Below are positions 1-6,571 of a stretch of 8,337 nt of DNA, piece after piece. The DNA comes from Candidatus Moraniibacteriota bacterium (lineage in GTDB: Bacteria; Patescibacteriota; Minisyncoccia; Moranbacterales; UBA11712), in NCBI GenBank assembly GCA_003157295.1, contig PMJF01000072.1, positions 1-8,337 on the forward strand. The letters are read 5' to 3'. Each line of letters begins with the position of its first letter. Positions within the stretch are counted from its first letter, which is position 1. A program made the translations under genes and the position numbers. The notes beneath the pieces were generated by a model, which saw only the letters and a list, made by a program, of their open reading frames with translations, ran no database searches and was not told the origin of the DNA.

Positions 1-129
1 TCGCCCGATCACGGCACCGCCTACGACATCGCGGGCACCGGGCGAGCCAAATACCAGGGCTTCCTGCGGGCCCTGGATCTGGCTACGTCGCTGGCCGAGA
101 AGAGTCTTGCTGTGCCAGACACCGCTTAG
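1..129 (+). CDS. pdxA: 4-hydroxythreonine-4-phosphate dehydrogenase, 3' end only
   Basis: This is the C-terminal 42 codons of PdxA, ending at TAG 127-129; the start lies outside the window. PdxA oxidises 4-phosphohydroxy-L-threonine with NAD in the cytoplasm, in the DXP-dependent pyridoxal phosphate pathway. The fragment opens SPDHGTAYDIAGTG, which matches the conserved (T)SPDHGTAxDIAGxG segment near the PdxA C-terminus; its His and Asp lie by the substrate and NAD site. The remaining residues form the usual terminal helix. Base composition is very GC-rich and nearly every codon ends in G or C, unlike everything after position ~420. pdxA would be unexpected in a Patescibacteria-like genome, so the gene probably belongs to another organism (see the composition break). 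The family call is firm despite the short length. Confidence 0.85.
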   Translation, partial: SPDHGTAYDIAGTGRAKYQGFLRALDLATSLAEKSLAVPDTA

Positions 130-185
130 GTCGCGTGAGCGCAATCGGGCTTCCAAGGGGTCCTTTTCATAGTAGACCTTGGCGC

Positions 186-2018
186 ATGTGCGGAATCGTC
201 GGCTACACCGGTCCGCGGGACGCGGGGCCCATCCTCCTTGAAGGGCTGCGGCGCCTCGAGTACCGCGGCTATGACTCGGCGGGCATCGCCCTGGTGACCG
301 AGTCCGGCGAGCTCTTCGTCGAGAAGAAGGCGGGCAAGCTCGCCAACCTCCAGACGGCCATCGCGGATCGCACGCCCAACGCCGCGATCGGGCTCGCCCA
401 CACCCGCTGGGCGACGCACGGTAAGCCGTCAGAGCGGAACGCCCATCCTCATTGCGATTGCGGAAAAAAAATTTATCTAGTCCATAACGGGATTATTGAA
501 AACTACAAAGAACTCAAAGCAGATCTGGAAAAAATCGGGCACAAGTTTTCCTCCGAAACGGATACGGAAGTTTTAGCTCACTTGATCGAAGAATATAAAA
601 AACAGGTGCCTCTCAAGGAAGCGGTTTGGAGAACGCTGGCTCATGTGCAGGGGACGTATGGCCTCGCGATAATCGACCGAAGCGAACCGGAAAAAATATT
701 TGTGGCCCGAAACGGAAGTCCGCTGGTGCTTGGCGTGGCTGATGACGGATATATCATCGCTTCGGACATTGCGCCGATCGTGAGGTACACGAACCAAGTG
801 ATCTATCTTGAGGACGGAGAAATGGCCGAGGTAACGCCTTGCAGTTTCCAAGTGACCAATTTCAAGAGAAAAAAAGTGGAAAAAGAAATTTCCAAAATTG
901 ATTGGACCCTCGAGGAGGCGGAAAAGAAGGGCTATGACCATTTCATGTTGAAAGAAATAATTGAACAGCCAGAGTCAATGCAAAACGCCATTCGAGGGAG
1001 GTTGGTGGCCAAAGAGGGAATGGCCAAACTGGGAGGCCTTCGGGATGTGGCGGATCATTTGCGGGAAATGAAACGCCTGGTAATCGTTTCTTGCGGAACT
1101 TCCTATTATGCCGGGCTGGTCGGAAAATACATGTTTGAGGAATATGCCGGCATTCGCACGGAAATCGAATATGCCTCCGAATTTCGTTACCGCAAACCCA
1201 TTCTGGATAAGGAAACTGTGGTTTTGGCCATTTCCCAGTCAGGAGAAACAGCTGACACGTTGGCGGCCATTCGGGAAGCGAAAAACAAGGGAGCGATGAC
1301 ATTGGGCATCGTGAACGTAGTCGGATCAACCATCGCCCGCGAAACAGACGCCGGGGTTTATAACCACGCCGGTCCGGAAATAGGAGTGGCTTCGACCAAG
1401 GCTTTTACTTCCCAGCTTTCCATTCTGGCTCTTTTCACATTGTTTCTCGGACGGCAAAGGGATATGTCGTTTGTCATGGGAAAAAGAATCGCAGAAGAGC
1501 TCTCGAAAGTCCCGGAGCAAATGAAAAAAGTTTTCAAAGATTCCCAGCATATCAAGAGAATCTCCAAAAAATATTCCGGATTTTCCGATTTTTTGTATCT
1601 CGGAAGAAAATACAATTATCCCATTGCCATGGAAGGAGCGCTCAAGATAAAGGAGATTGCCTATGTCCACGCGGAAGGTTATCCGTTCGGTGAGATGAAG
1701 CACGGTCCGATCGCGCTTATCGACGAGAATTTTCCAACGGTGGCGATCGCTACCCGCGACAGCGTTTATGAAAAAACCCTTTCCGGAATTCAGGAAAGCA
1801 AAGCCCGGGGCGGAAAAGTAGTAGCGGTCGCAACAGCCGGAGATAAATCAATAGCCAAGCTGGTTGACGACGTCATCTATATCCCAAAAACGCTTGAAAT
1901 GTTGACGCCTCTTCTCTCTGTCATTCCTCTCCAGATATTCGCTTATTATTCCGCGGTCCAAAAAGGACTTGATGTCGACCGTCCGCGAAATTTGGCGAAA
2001 AGCGTGACAGTTGAATAA
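186..2018 (+). CDS. glmS: glutamine--fructose-6-phosphate aminotransferase (isomerizing)
   Basis: GlmS makes glucosamine-6-phosphate from fructose-6-phosphate and glutamine, the first step toward UDP-GlcNAc and peptidoglycan, in the cytoplasm. The protein has 610 residues (E. coli has 609). The start is ATG 186 because the mature enzyme needs Cys2 as nucleophile (MCGIVGY); a GTG at 135 in the same frame would bury it. The glutaminase domain covers about 1-240, with HTRWATHG at 72-79 and VHNG at 98-101. The two SIS domains show CGTS 303-306, SQSGET 350-355, ASTKAFTSQ 402-410, E490, H506 and the C-terminal PRNLAKSVTVE with K605. All catalytic landmarks are present, so the product could be active. 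Codons 1-78 are extremely GC-rich and the rest is not, so the gene looks chimeric. No good Shine-Dalgarno precedes the ATG; an AAGGGG at 155-160 is too far away. Confidence 0.96.
   Translation: MCGIVGYTGPRDAGPILLEGLRRLEYRGYDSAGIALVTESGELFVEKKAGKLANLQTAIADRTPNAAIGLAHTRWATHGKPSERNAHPHCDCGKKIYLVHNGIIENYKELKADLEKIGHKFSSETDTEVLAHLIEEYKKQVPLKEAVWRTLAHVQGTYGLAIIDRSEPEKIFVARNGSPLVLGVADDGYIIASDIAPIVRYTNQVIYLEDGEMAEVTPCSFQVTNFKRKKVEKEISKIDWTLEEAEKKGYDHFMLKEIIEQPESMQNAIRGRLVAKEGMAKLGGLRDVADHLREMKRLVIVSCGTSYYAGLVGKYMFEEYAGIRTEIEYASEFRYRKPILDKETVVLAISQSGETADTLAAIREAKNKGAMTLGIVNVVGSTIARETDAGVYNHAGPEIGVASTKAFTSQLSILALFTLFLGRQRDMSFVMGKRIAEELSKVPEQMKKVFKDSQHIKRISKKYSGFSDFLYLGRKYNYPIAMEGALKIKEIAYVHAEGYPFGEMKHGPIALIDENFPTVAIATRDSVYEKTLSGIQESKARGGKVVAVATAGDKSIAKLVDDVIYIPKTLEMLTPLLSVIPLQIFAYYSAVQKGLDVDRPRNLAKSVTVE
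405..450. other. abrupt composition and codon-use break inside glmS
   Basis: By hand count only 6 of the first 78 glmS codons (186-419) end in A or T, whereas 41 of the next 78 (420-653) do. The sequence before the break, including pdxA, shares the GC-rich pattern; everything after it is AT-richer. The frame is unbroken, and the break falls in the codons for HTRWATHGKPSERNAHPH, among the most conserved in GlmS. A join there is what a short shared word between two genomes would produce in assembly, or what homologous recombination at a conserved site would leave. The exact join cannot be placed to the base. Confidence 0.85.
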
Positions 2019-2022
2019 AATC

Positions 2023-2064
2023 TGGCATCCGATATTGGGACGCTTCTAGCATCAAATATTAGAA
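2023..2064. repeat. imperfect direct repeat in the glmS-Nramp gap
   Basis: Two 18-base copies, at 2023-2040 and 2047-2064, match at 13 positions and share the core GCATC-NN-ATATT. They are offset by 24 bases and fill most of the 54-base gap. They could be an operator-like tandem site or a chance duplication in AT-rich spacer; nothing else supports a binding function. Confidence 0.35.
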
Positions 2065-2072
2065 AATAAAAA

Positions 2073-3551
2073 TTGAAAGAAAATACTCAAGAACATAAAT
2101 CCGATAAGCTGCACACCATTTCCGAATTTCGCCGCGAGGCGGGGATCCCGCTTGTTTTGGCGAGAAGATTGATCATTTGGGGAGAGGTCAAAACGATAAA
2201 AGTTTTGGACGGAACCTTGCGTGTCACGGAAACGGAGGTCTTGCGCGCAAAAGAACTACTCAAAAATCCTTTCAAAAAAGCGCATCTTTATTTGAAAGCT
2301 CTGGGGCCGGGTCTCATTACCGGCGCTTCGGATGATGATCCTTCCGGAATCGGCACGTATTCCTCGGTGGGGGCCCAATTCGGGTTGGCGATACTGTGGA
2401 CAGCCTTCTGGCTGCTTCCGATCATGATCGCCGTGCAGGAAGTCTGTGCCCGGATAGGCATTGTGACGAACAGGGGACTGGCCGGGGTGCTCCAGAAACA
2501 TTATCGGAGGAATATAGTTATGGGAGCGGTCGTGCTGCTTATTGTCGCCAACGTGGCCAATATTGGCGCCGATATCGGAGCGATGGCCGCGTCTCTCAAA
2601 ATGCTTGTCGGGATCAACTTTTATCTGGCGGCCATCTTTTTCGCAGTCGTCATAGTCGTAGTGGAAATTTTCGTGCGCTATCATGTCTATGTGAAGTTTC
2701 TCAAGTGGCTTACCATTTCCGTTTTTGCGTATGTAGTGACCGGAATAATCATCAAACCGGATTGGATTGATATTGCAAGACACACGTTTATTCCGCATAT
2801 TCAGCTCAACGAAACATTTATTTTTGCCTTGGTAGCGATTTTTGGAACATCGATCACTCCTTATCTTTTTTTCTGGCAGGCCTCGGAGGAGGTCGAAGAG
2901 AATAAAATGCTGCAAAAGAACATTCGGGACGGGAACGTGTCCCAAGACGATAAAATGGTGACGGATGGGATGCGGGGCAGAATTTTCCGGATGCGCACGG
3001 ACGTATATTCCGGCATGATATTGGCGAACATAGTGTTCTTTTTTATTGTCCTTACCACGGCCCAGGTGCTTTTCAAGAACGGCATAACGAATATCGGTTC
3101 GGCAGAAGGAGCCGCTTTGGCTTTGCGTCCGCTGGCCGGGAATTATGCCTATCTGCTTTTTGCTGTCGGCATAATCGGAACCGGACTCCTGGCAATTCCG
3201 GTTTTGGCCGGTTCCGGAGCTTATGCGCTGGCCGAGGTCATGAAGTGGCGGGAAGGACTAGAACTCAAATTTTCCCGAGCGAAGGGCTTTTATCTCGTGA
3301 TCGCTTTTTCGGTAATCATAGGCCTTGCATTGAATTTTTTCCATATAAATCCGATCGCCGCGCTTTACTATGCCGCTTATCTCAATGGCATCATCGCGCT
3401 GCCTCTTCTCATTGTCATCATGGTCATCGGCAACGATGAAAAGATCATGGGTGAAGAAACGCATCCCGGGTGGGTGAAATTTTTCGGGTGGCTGGCGGTC
3501 ACGTTTATGGCGGCGGCAGTTTTGACAACGCTTATATTGTTAATAAAATAA
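2073..3551 (+). CDS. Nramp-family divalent metal transporter with N-terminal HTH-like domain
   Basis: This is a 492-residue inner-membrane transporter. The Nramp core runs from about 75 to the end with about 11 hydrophobic segments. The TM1 motif is D89-P90-S91-G92 (canonical DPGN), and the TM6 motif is GTSITPY at 258-264 (canonical GATVMPH). The metal-binding Asp is kept, but Asn becomes Gly and Met becomes Thr262, so this belongs to a divergent branch, and Mn/Fe specificity should not be assumed. Residues ~14-65 before the core read like a MerR/excisionase winged helix-turn-helix (ISEFRREAGI, RRLIIWGEVKTIKV, LRVTETEVLRAKELL), which is not normal for Nramp. Translation must begin at or after TTG 2073, because an in-frame TAA lies at 2067-2069; no ATG follows before the core, and no clear Shine-Dalgarno is seen. 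It is probably the first gene of a tight four-gene run. Confidence 0.88.
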   Translation: MKENTQEHKSDKLHTISEFRREAGIPLVLARRLIIWGEVKTIKVLDGTLRVTETEVLRAKELLKNPFKKAHLYLKALGPGLITGASDDDPSGIGTYSSVGAQFGLAILWTAFWLLPIMIAVQEVCARIGIVTNRGLAGVLQKHYRRNIVMGAVVLLIVANVANIGADIGAMAASLKMLVGINFYLAAIFFAVVIVVVEIFVRYHVYVKFLKWLTISVFAYVVTGIIIKPDWIDIARHTFIPHIQLNETFIFALVAIFGTSITPYLFFWQASEEVEENKMLQKNIRDGNVSQDDKMVTDGMRGRIFRMRTDVYSGMILANIVFFFIVLTTAQVLFKNGITNIGSAEGAALALRPLAGNYAYLLFAVGIIGTGLLAIPVLAGSGAYALAEVMKWREGLELKFSRAKGFYLVIAFSVIIGLALNFFHINPIAALYYAAYLNGIIALPLLIVIMVIGNDEKIMGEETHPGWVKFFGWLAVTFMAAAVLTTLILLIK

Positions 3552-3553
3552 TC

Positions 3554-4015
3554 ATGAACACATTGACCATCTTCACGGCCAAATATCTAGTTTTCGTTTT
3601 AGCAGCGATCGCGGCCTTTTATTTTTTGAAGCAGCCGTGGCAGAGGCAAAAGGAGGTATTTATTTTTGCTGTATTATTGTTACCACTGTCGTATATCGTT
3701 GCAAAAGTTATGGCTCATTTTTATTTTGATCCGCGTCCATTTGTCGCCGGCCATTTCACTCCGCTCATCCCCCACGCGGCGGATAACGGTTTTCCATCCG
3801 ACCATACGCTTTTGGGGACGGCAATCGCTTTCGCAATTTTTCACTTCAACAAAAAAATAGGGATATTCTTGCTTTTTCTCGCGATCCTTGTCGGCCTCGC
3901 GAGAGTTTTGGCAGGCGTGCATCACGCGGTCGACATCGCGGGGAGTATTTTGATAGTGGCAATTGTTTATTTTCCCCTAGATTATTTTTTTGCCCGATAT
4001 CTTAAAAATATTTAG
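3554..4015 (+). CDS. PAP2-family phosphatase, likely undecaprenyl-diphosphatase (BcrC-like)
   Basis: This 153-residue integral membrane protein carries the PAP2 signature. Motif 1 is K51 followed by R61-P62, a spacing as I recall from BcrC-type enzymes rather than the classic KX6RP. Motif 2 is PSDH at 81-84. Motif 3 is R117, G121, H123 and D127; the Ser usually before the Arg is Ala116. H84 fits the acid/base role and H123 the phosphohistidine nucleophile. About five hydrophobic segments are visible. BcrC-type members remove a phosphate from undecaprenyl pyrophosphate, recycling the lipid carrier for peptidoglycan and surface glycans. Another lipid phosphate substrate is possible. ATG 3554 is chosen: it lies 2 bases after the transporter stop, suggesting coupled translation. 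An earlier in-frame start at 3470 would overlap that gene by 82 bases and add non-PAP2 residues. No Shine-Dalgarno is evident. Confidence 0.85.
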   Translation: MNTLTIFTAKYLVFVLAAIAAFYFLKQPWQRQKEVFIFAVLLLPLSYIVAKVMAHFYFDPRPFVAGHFTPLIPHAADNGFPSDHTLLGTAIAFAIFHFNKKIGIFLLFLAILVGLARVLAGVHHAVDIAGSILIVAIVYFPLDYFFARYLKNI

Positions 4016-4023
4016 TTTAGCGG

Positions 4024-5457
4024 ATGATGAAGAAAAAGAGCAAAATCAAAAAAATTCCGGACAAAAAAGCGAAAAGACCGGTAGTTCATCAAAAACGCTA
4101 TTTTTTTAGTCGTTGGACAAAAATCCTTTTCCGCTTGGCGGCTGGCCTGGTTATTGTTTATCTTTTGGTGGGTTTGAGCGCAGGCCCTGGAATACTCAAG
4201 AGTGACCTCGAAGACAAATATGGGAAGGTTCTTGGGGTGGTGAACGTGACGGTTTTGGTGCGAGGCGTTCCCGGCAAGCCGGTGGTATCTGCTTCAACAG
4301 GTTGCAATGGATCCAACCCATATCTTGATCTTGATTGGAATGATGATTATGGGGCGGATTATTTTGACGTTTGGCGAAACGGGGCGCCTCTGGCAACCGG
4401 GTTGACTTCGTCATATTATCGCGACAATAATGTTTCACCAGGGGTTACTTACGCCTATTATGTTTTTGTCACTGGCCCTCTGGGGACCAAGCAGTCAGAT
4501 GAAATTTATCCCGCTGCTTCCTCAAGCTGCTATGTTCCTCCGCCTCCTCCTCCACCGCCACCGCCGCCAACCCCCACAACGACTATCAGTATAGAGAGTA
4601 TAGACAAAATTACCAATTTGTCCCATTTTTACTGCACGCCGCAAACGAAAAGCAAGAAGCCATTTTTCACCGGGATCACTGACATATTGCAGGGAAAAAT
4701 TTCGCTCGAAATTGTCTATCCGAAAGCGAAAAGGCACATTTTGAGCAACACTACGGCGAACATCAACGGATATTGGTCATGGAGGGCAATGAGCAAATTG
4801 AAAAAAGGCACTTATTATCTTTATGTTTCAGCGACGGATCCATCCGACAGCAGTCGAAGGGCGACCGATTCCCTGGTCTTCAAGGTCTCGAGCAATATGA
4901 AGGCCAAGACGATAAGGCGTTGCCAGTTGTCGCAGCTTGGAAATTATTCCATCAAAGCACTGGCTCATGAAGTTGAGCCTGCAAATCTTATTCTGTCGAT
5001 TGTGGATGAAAACAAGGCGATCCATCCGGGGGAAAATCTGAAATATTCTTTTGTCAGTGAGAATGGATCTGGGGATTACCGGCTGCAGATTCTGGATGAT
5101 AAAAAAGAGCCAATATTCACCACAGTTGTTTCGGCATCAAGCGACGGCGGAGAAATTGAAATAAGCAGGATGATCCCGCCAGGGAATTATGGCTTGGCGA
5201 TTAGCGAAGAAAAGGAAGGCGTAGATGTGAGCTCAATCAGCGAATTCCAGGTGAAGGAAAGACCGGTTTTGGTTCTTGCCCCAGGGCGTGAAATCACTAT
5301 GCGCCAAATATTGGATCATGTTGGCTGGGCGGCTTTTGCAGCTTTGGCTGCGCTGGCCATTTTCGGGATTCTTCTTGGCATTGAGTTTCGACTGGCGCGC
5401 CGCTCAAAGCTTCAAGTAGCCGAAGATGATCTTAAGGAGATGGGAATGATAGATTAA
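4024..5457 (+). CDS. membrane-anchored FN3/Ig-like surface protein
   Basis: No named family is recognised. The 477-residue protein begins with a Lys/Arg-rich segment, then a hydrophobic helix at about 31-53 acting as signal anchor or signal peptide. Residues ~84-165 look like a fibronectin type III domain (GKPVVSAS, LDLDWND, YFDVWRNG, SSYYRDNNVSPGVTYAYYV). An 11-proline run (172-182) and a Thr-rich stretch follow. Residues ~204-290 look like an Ig-like beta-sandwich, and ~320-412 like another beta-rich domain. A second membrane helix spans ~433-454, followed by a basic stop-transfer patch and a short acidic tail. Cysteines 94/169 and 204/300 bracket the first two domains and could form stapling disulfides. 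The likely topology is a domain string outside the cell with one or both ends in the membrane; a binding or adhesion role is a guess. The start is ATG 4024 (4027 is equivalent), 8 bases after the PAP2 stop. Confidence 0.72.
   Translation: MMKKKSKIKKIPDKKAKRPVVHQKRYFFSRWTKILFRLAAGLVIVYLLVGLSAGPGILKSDLEDKYGKVLGVVNVTVLVRGVPGKPVVSASTGCNGSNPYLDLDWNDDYGADYFDVWRNGAPLATGLTSSYYRDNNVSPGVTYAYYVFVTGPLGTKQSDEIYPAASSSCYVPPPPPPPPPPPTPTTTISIESIDKITNLSHFYCTPQTKSKKPFFTGITDILQGKISLEIVYPKAKRHILSNTTANINGYWSWRAMSKLKKGTYYLYVSATDPSDSSRRATDSLVFKVSSNMKAKTIRRCQLSQLGNYSIKALAHEVEPANLILSIVDENKAIHPGENLKYSFVSENGSGDYRLQILDDKKEPIFTTVVSASSDGGEIEISRMIPPGNYGLAISEEKEGVDVSSISEFQVKERPVLVLAPGREITMRQILDHVGWAAFAALAALAIFGILLGIEFRLARRSKLQVAEDDLKEMGMID
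4537..4569 (+). repeat. polyproline tract (11 CCN codons)
   Basis: Eleven consecutive proline codons encode residues 172-182 of the FN3/Ig-like surface protein, as a stiff spacer between two predicted domains. The third bases vary (CCT, CCG, CCA), so it is not a pure nucleotide repeat. Runs this long normally stall ribosomes unless elongation factor P is active. The length may vary between strains. Confidence 0.9.
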
Positions 5458-5462
5458 ATGAA

Positions 5463-5468
5463 AGGAGG
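5463..5468 (+). promoter_or_regulatory. strong Shine-Dalgarno for the small membrane protein
   Basis: AGGAGG, within AAAGGAGGT, lies 6 bases before ATG 5475, which is near-ideal spacing. It is the only textbook ribosome site before a full-length gene in this window; most neighbours show none. It fixes the start and suggests the small protein is made in higher amount than, or independently of, the gene just upstream. Confidence 0.85.
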
Positions 5469-5474
5469 TGTCTT

Positions 5475-5786
5475 ATGTTTAATATCACAAAGGAAAAAAT
5501 AGAAATCGCGTCAGAAATTGTTGTTATCGTCCTATCGCTCGTGTCGATAATATTTGCTTCCGGAATTGTTTGGAGAGTGGAGAAGAAACTCGACTTGTCT
5601 TTCAAGTTTCTGTTAGCATCCATAATTTTCTTTTCTGCGGGTGAGTTGGCTGGATTTTTTTATATTCCTCCCAGCAGCCTTCTTGTGTATTTTGTTCCGG
5701 CTGCGAAAATCTTTTTTGCTGTTTTCTTGCTGGCTGGAATGGCCACAATGCGCGGAATGATCCGTCGCATTGACGGAGAGAAATAG
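5475..5786 (+). CDS. small three-helix membrane protein of unknown function
   Basis: I do not recognise this 103-residue protein. Hydrophobic segments lie at about 12-33, 43-63 and 68-92. They are linked by a basic/acidic loop (RVEKKLD, 34-40) and a short turn containing PPSS. The C-terminus is basic (RGMIRRIDGEK). By the positive-inside rule, the loop at 34-40 and the C-terminal tail would both be cytoplasmic, although two helices separating them would place the N-terminus outside. Glu57 sits within the second helix (SAGELAG). The start is set by the strong ribosome site 6 bases upstream. It begins 17 bases after the surface protein gene and is probably cotranscribed with it, so a role as a membrane partner of that protein is possible but only inferred from position. 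That it is a real gene is well supported by the start signal and the hydrophobic pattern. Confidence 0.75.
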   Translation: MFNITKEKIEIASEIVVIVLSLVSIIFASGIVWRVEKKLDLSFKFLLASIIFFSAGELAGFFYIPPSSLLVYFVPAAKIFFAVFLLAGMATMRGMIRRIDGEK

Positions 5787-5790
5787 CCCT

Positions 5791-5838
5791 TTGAAACATT
5801 TGTCTTGAAATATTTCCCGGGATTTGCTAGCCTATACT
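5791..5838 (+). promoter_or_regulatory. candidate promoter for the secreted HExxH gene
   Basis: In the 91-base gap, TATACT at 5833-5838 is a good -10 hexamer. TTGAAA occurs twice upstream (5791-5796 and 5805-5810), but the nearer copy is 22 bases from the -10, longer than the usual 16-18, so the -35 assignment is weak. Two copies of the palindrome GCTAGC (5826-5831 and 5865-5870) flank the -10. The stretch fits a new transcript starting before ATG 5878. Confidence 0.4.
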
Positions 5839-5877
5839 ATTCTGGTCGATCTGTTTAATTTTTAGCTAGCGAATCCC

Positions 5878-6498
5878 ATGCGAAAACCCCTTATTTTCCG
5901 CAAAATAGCCGCTTTTTTGCTTGTTTTTGTCATCTTATTTCCAATTGGAATCAAAATGACGGCAATGCGGGTTCATGCCAAAAATAAGAAGAAAAAAGTG
6001 AAAAAAATGGAGGTCCTTTCTGTCGGCGGGGCTCCTTCTGAAATGCCGCTGAAAATTATCGGCGACAATAATTGTCGGGATCAAGTGGCCGGCGCGCTCG
6101 AAAATCTTCGTGATCATGATGAAGATGCCTATCAGCGCGTCCTTGGCAATATCGGGATTGTCGAATGCTCTGCGGATGGTTCAGGCACATTCGTTTGGGA
6201 ATCCCCAGCTCGTATAAAACTTGGCCAGGCTACTCGGGCGTCGGGACCTGTCTGGTTGGCCGGAGTGATGTCTCATGAAAGCTGCCATGCCGGACAGTAC
6301 AAAGATTACCGATTATCTCATCCCGATTCTTCCGTCCCAACTGAAATATATTCAGGCGCCGAAGCTGAATCACAGTGCCTTCACTTGCAATACCAAACTC
6401 TTTCCCGCGTAGGATCCGGGAAATCAACTCTTGAGTATGTAAAGCAAATTGCCGCAACAAGCTATTGGGACATTCCCTATGAAAAAAGATGGTGGTGA
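5878..6498 (+). CDS. secreted HExxH protein, putative zinc metallopeptidase
   Basis: This is a 206-residue exported protein. Residues 1-34 form a signal peptide: basic start, hydrophobic core at ~11-25, and a likely cut after VHA (32-34). A Lys-rich stretch (NKKKKVKK) follows. The key motif is SHESCHAGQY at 132-141, with HExxH at 133-137. HExxH binds zinc through its two His while Glu activates water. Downstream GAEAESQC (160-167) offers Glu162 or Glu164 as third ligand, about 25 residues on, as in gluzincin-type enzymes. Four cysteines (66, 97, 136, 167) could form disulfides; C136 sits inside the HExxH and C167 next to the presumed ligand, so they may pair close to the active site. No named family is recognised, and the substrate is unknown. 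It could be an inactive relative. No Shine-Dalgarno precedes ATG 5878; a separate promoter is suggested upstream. Confidence 0.7.
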   Translation: MRKPLIFRKIAAFLLVFVILFPIGIKMTAMRVHAKNKKKKVKKMEVLSVGGAPSEMPLKIIGDNNCRDQVAGALENLRDHDEDAYQRVLGNIGIVECSADGSGTFVWESPARIKLGQATRASGPVWLAGVMSHESCHAGQYKDYRLSHPDSSVPTEIYSGAEAESQCLHLQYQTLSRVGSGKSTLEYVKQIAATSYWDIPYEKRWW

Positions 6499-6534
6499 TC
6501 TTTGGTCAAAATGGATTCGTTTCTTGAAATGGGG

Positions 6535-6540
6535 TATAAT
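6535..6540 (+). promoter_or_regulatory. candidate -10 element for the DGxxDDW secreted protein gene
   Basis: A perfect TATAAT lies in the 73-base gap before ATG 6572. The hexamer 17 bases upstream (TGGATT, 6512-6517) matches TTGACA at only three positions, so the -35 is poor. A GGGGGAG at 6544-6550 is 21 bases from the start, too far for a normal ribosome site. The position fits initiation of a separate transcript. Confidence 0.42.
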
Positions 6541-6571
6541 AATGGGGGAGCTGAAATAAAAAAGATAAAAA

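Noticed and set aside
135..185. In-frame GTG at 135 as a longer GlmS start
   Set aside because: GlmS must begin Met-Cys so that Cys2 becomes the N-terminal nucleophile; the extra 17 residues match nothing in the family.
130..185. glmS ribozyme or riboswitch upstream of glmS
   Set aside because: Only 56 bases separate pdxA from glmS, too few for the known ribozyme, and no conserved core is visible.
126..419. Open frame on the minus strand opposite the GC-rich start of glmS
   Set aside because: GC-rich coding DNA commonly leaves the opposite strand open; the translation resembles no protein and ends at the composition break.
2035..2062. Promoter (TTGGGA, 16 bases, TATTAG) before the transporter gene
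   Set aside because: Each hexamer matches only four of six bases, which is expected by chance in AT-rich spacer.
3470..3553. Earlier in-frame ATG for the PAP2 gene
   Set aside because: It overlaps the transporter gene by 82 bases in another frame and adds residues foreign to PAP2 enzymes; ATG 3554 gives a normal protein.
5807..5816. Palindrome GAAATATTTC as a terminator
   Set aside because: No loop, almost no GC pairs and no T run follows.
6496..6498. TGA read as glycine (code 25) in the AT-rich part
   Set aside because: TGA ends the genes at 6498 and 7981 where the protein is plausibly complete, and no internal TGA interrupts any gene.
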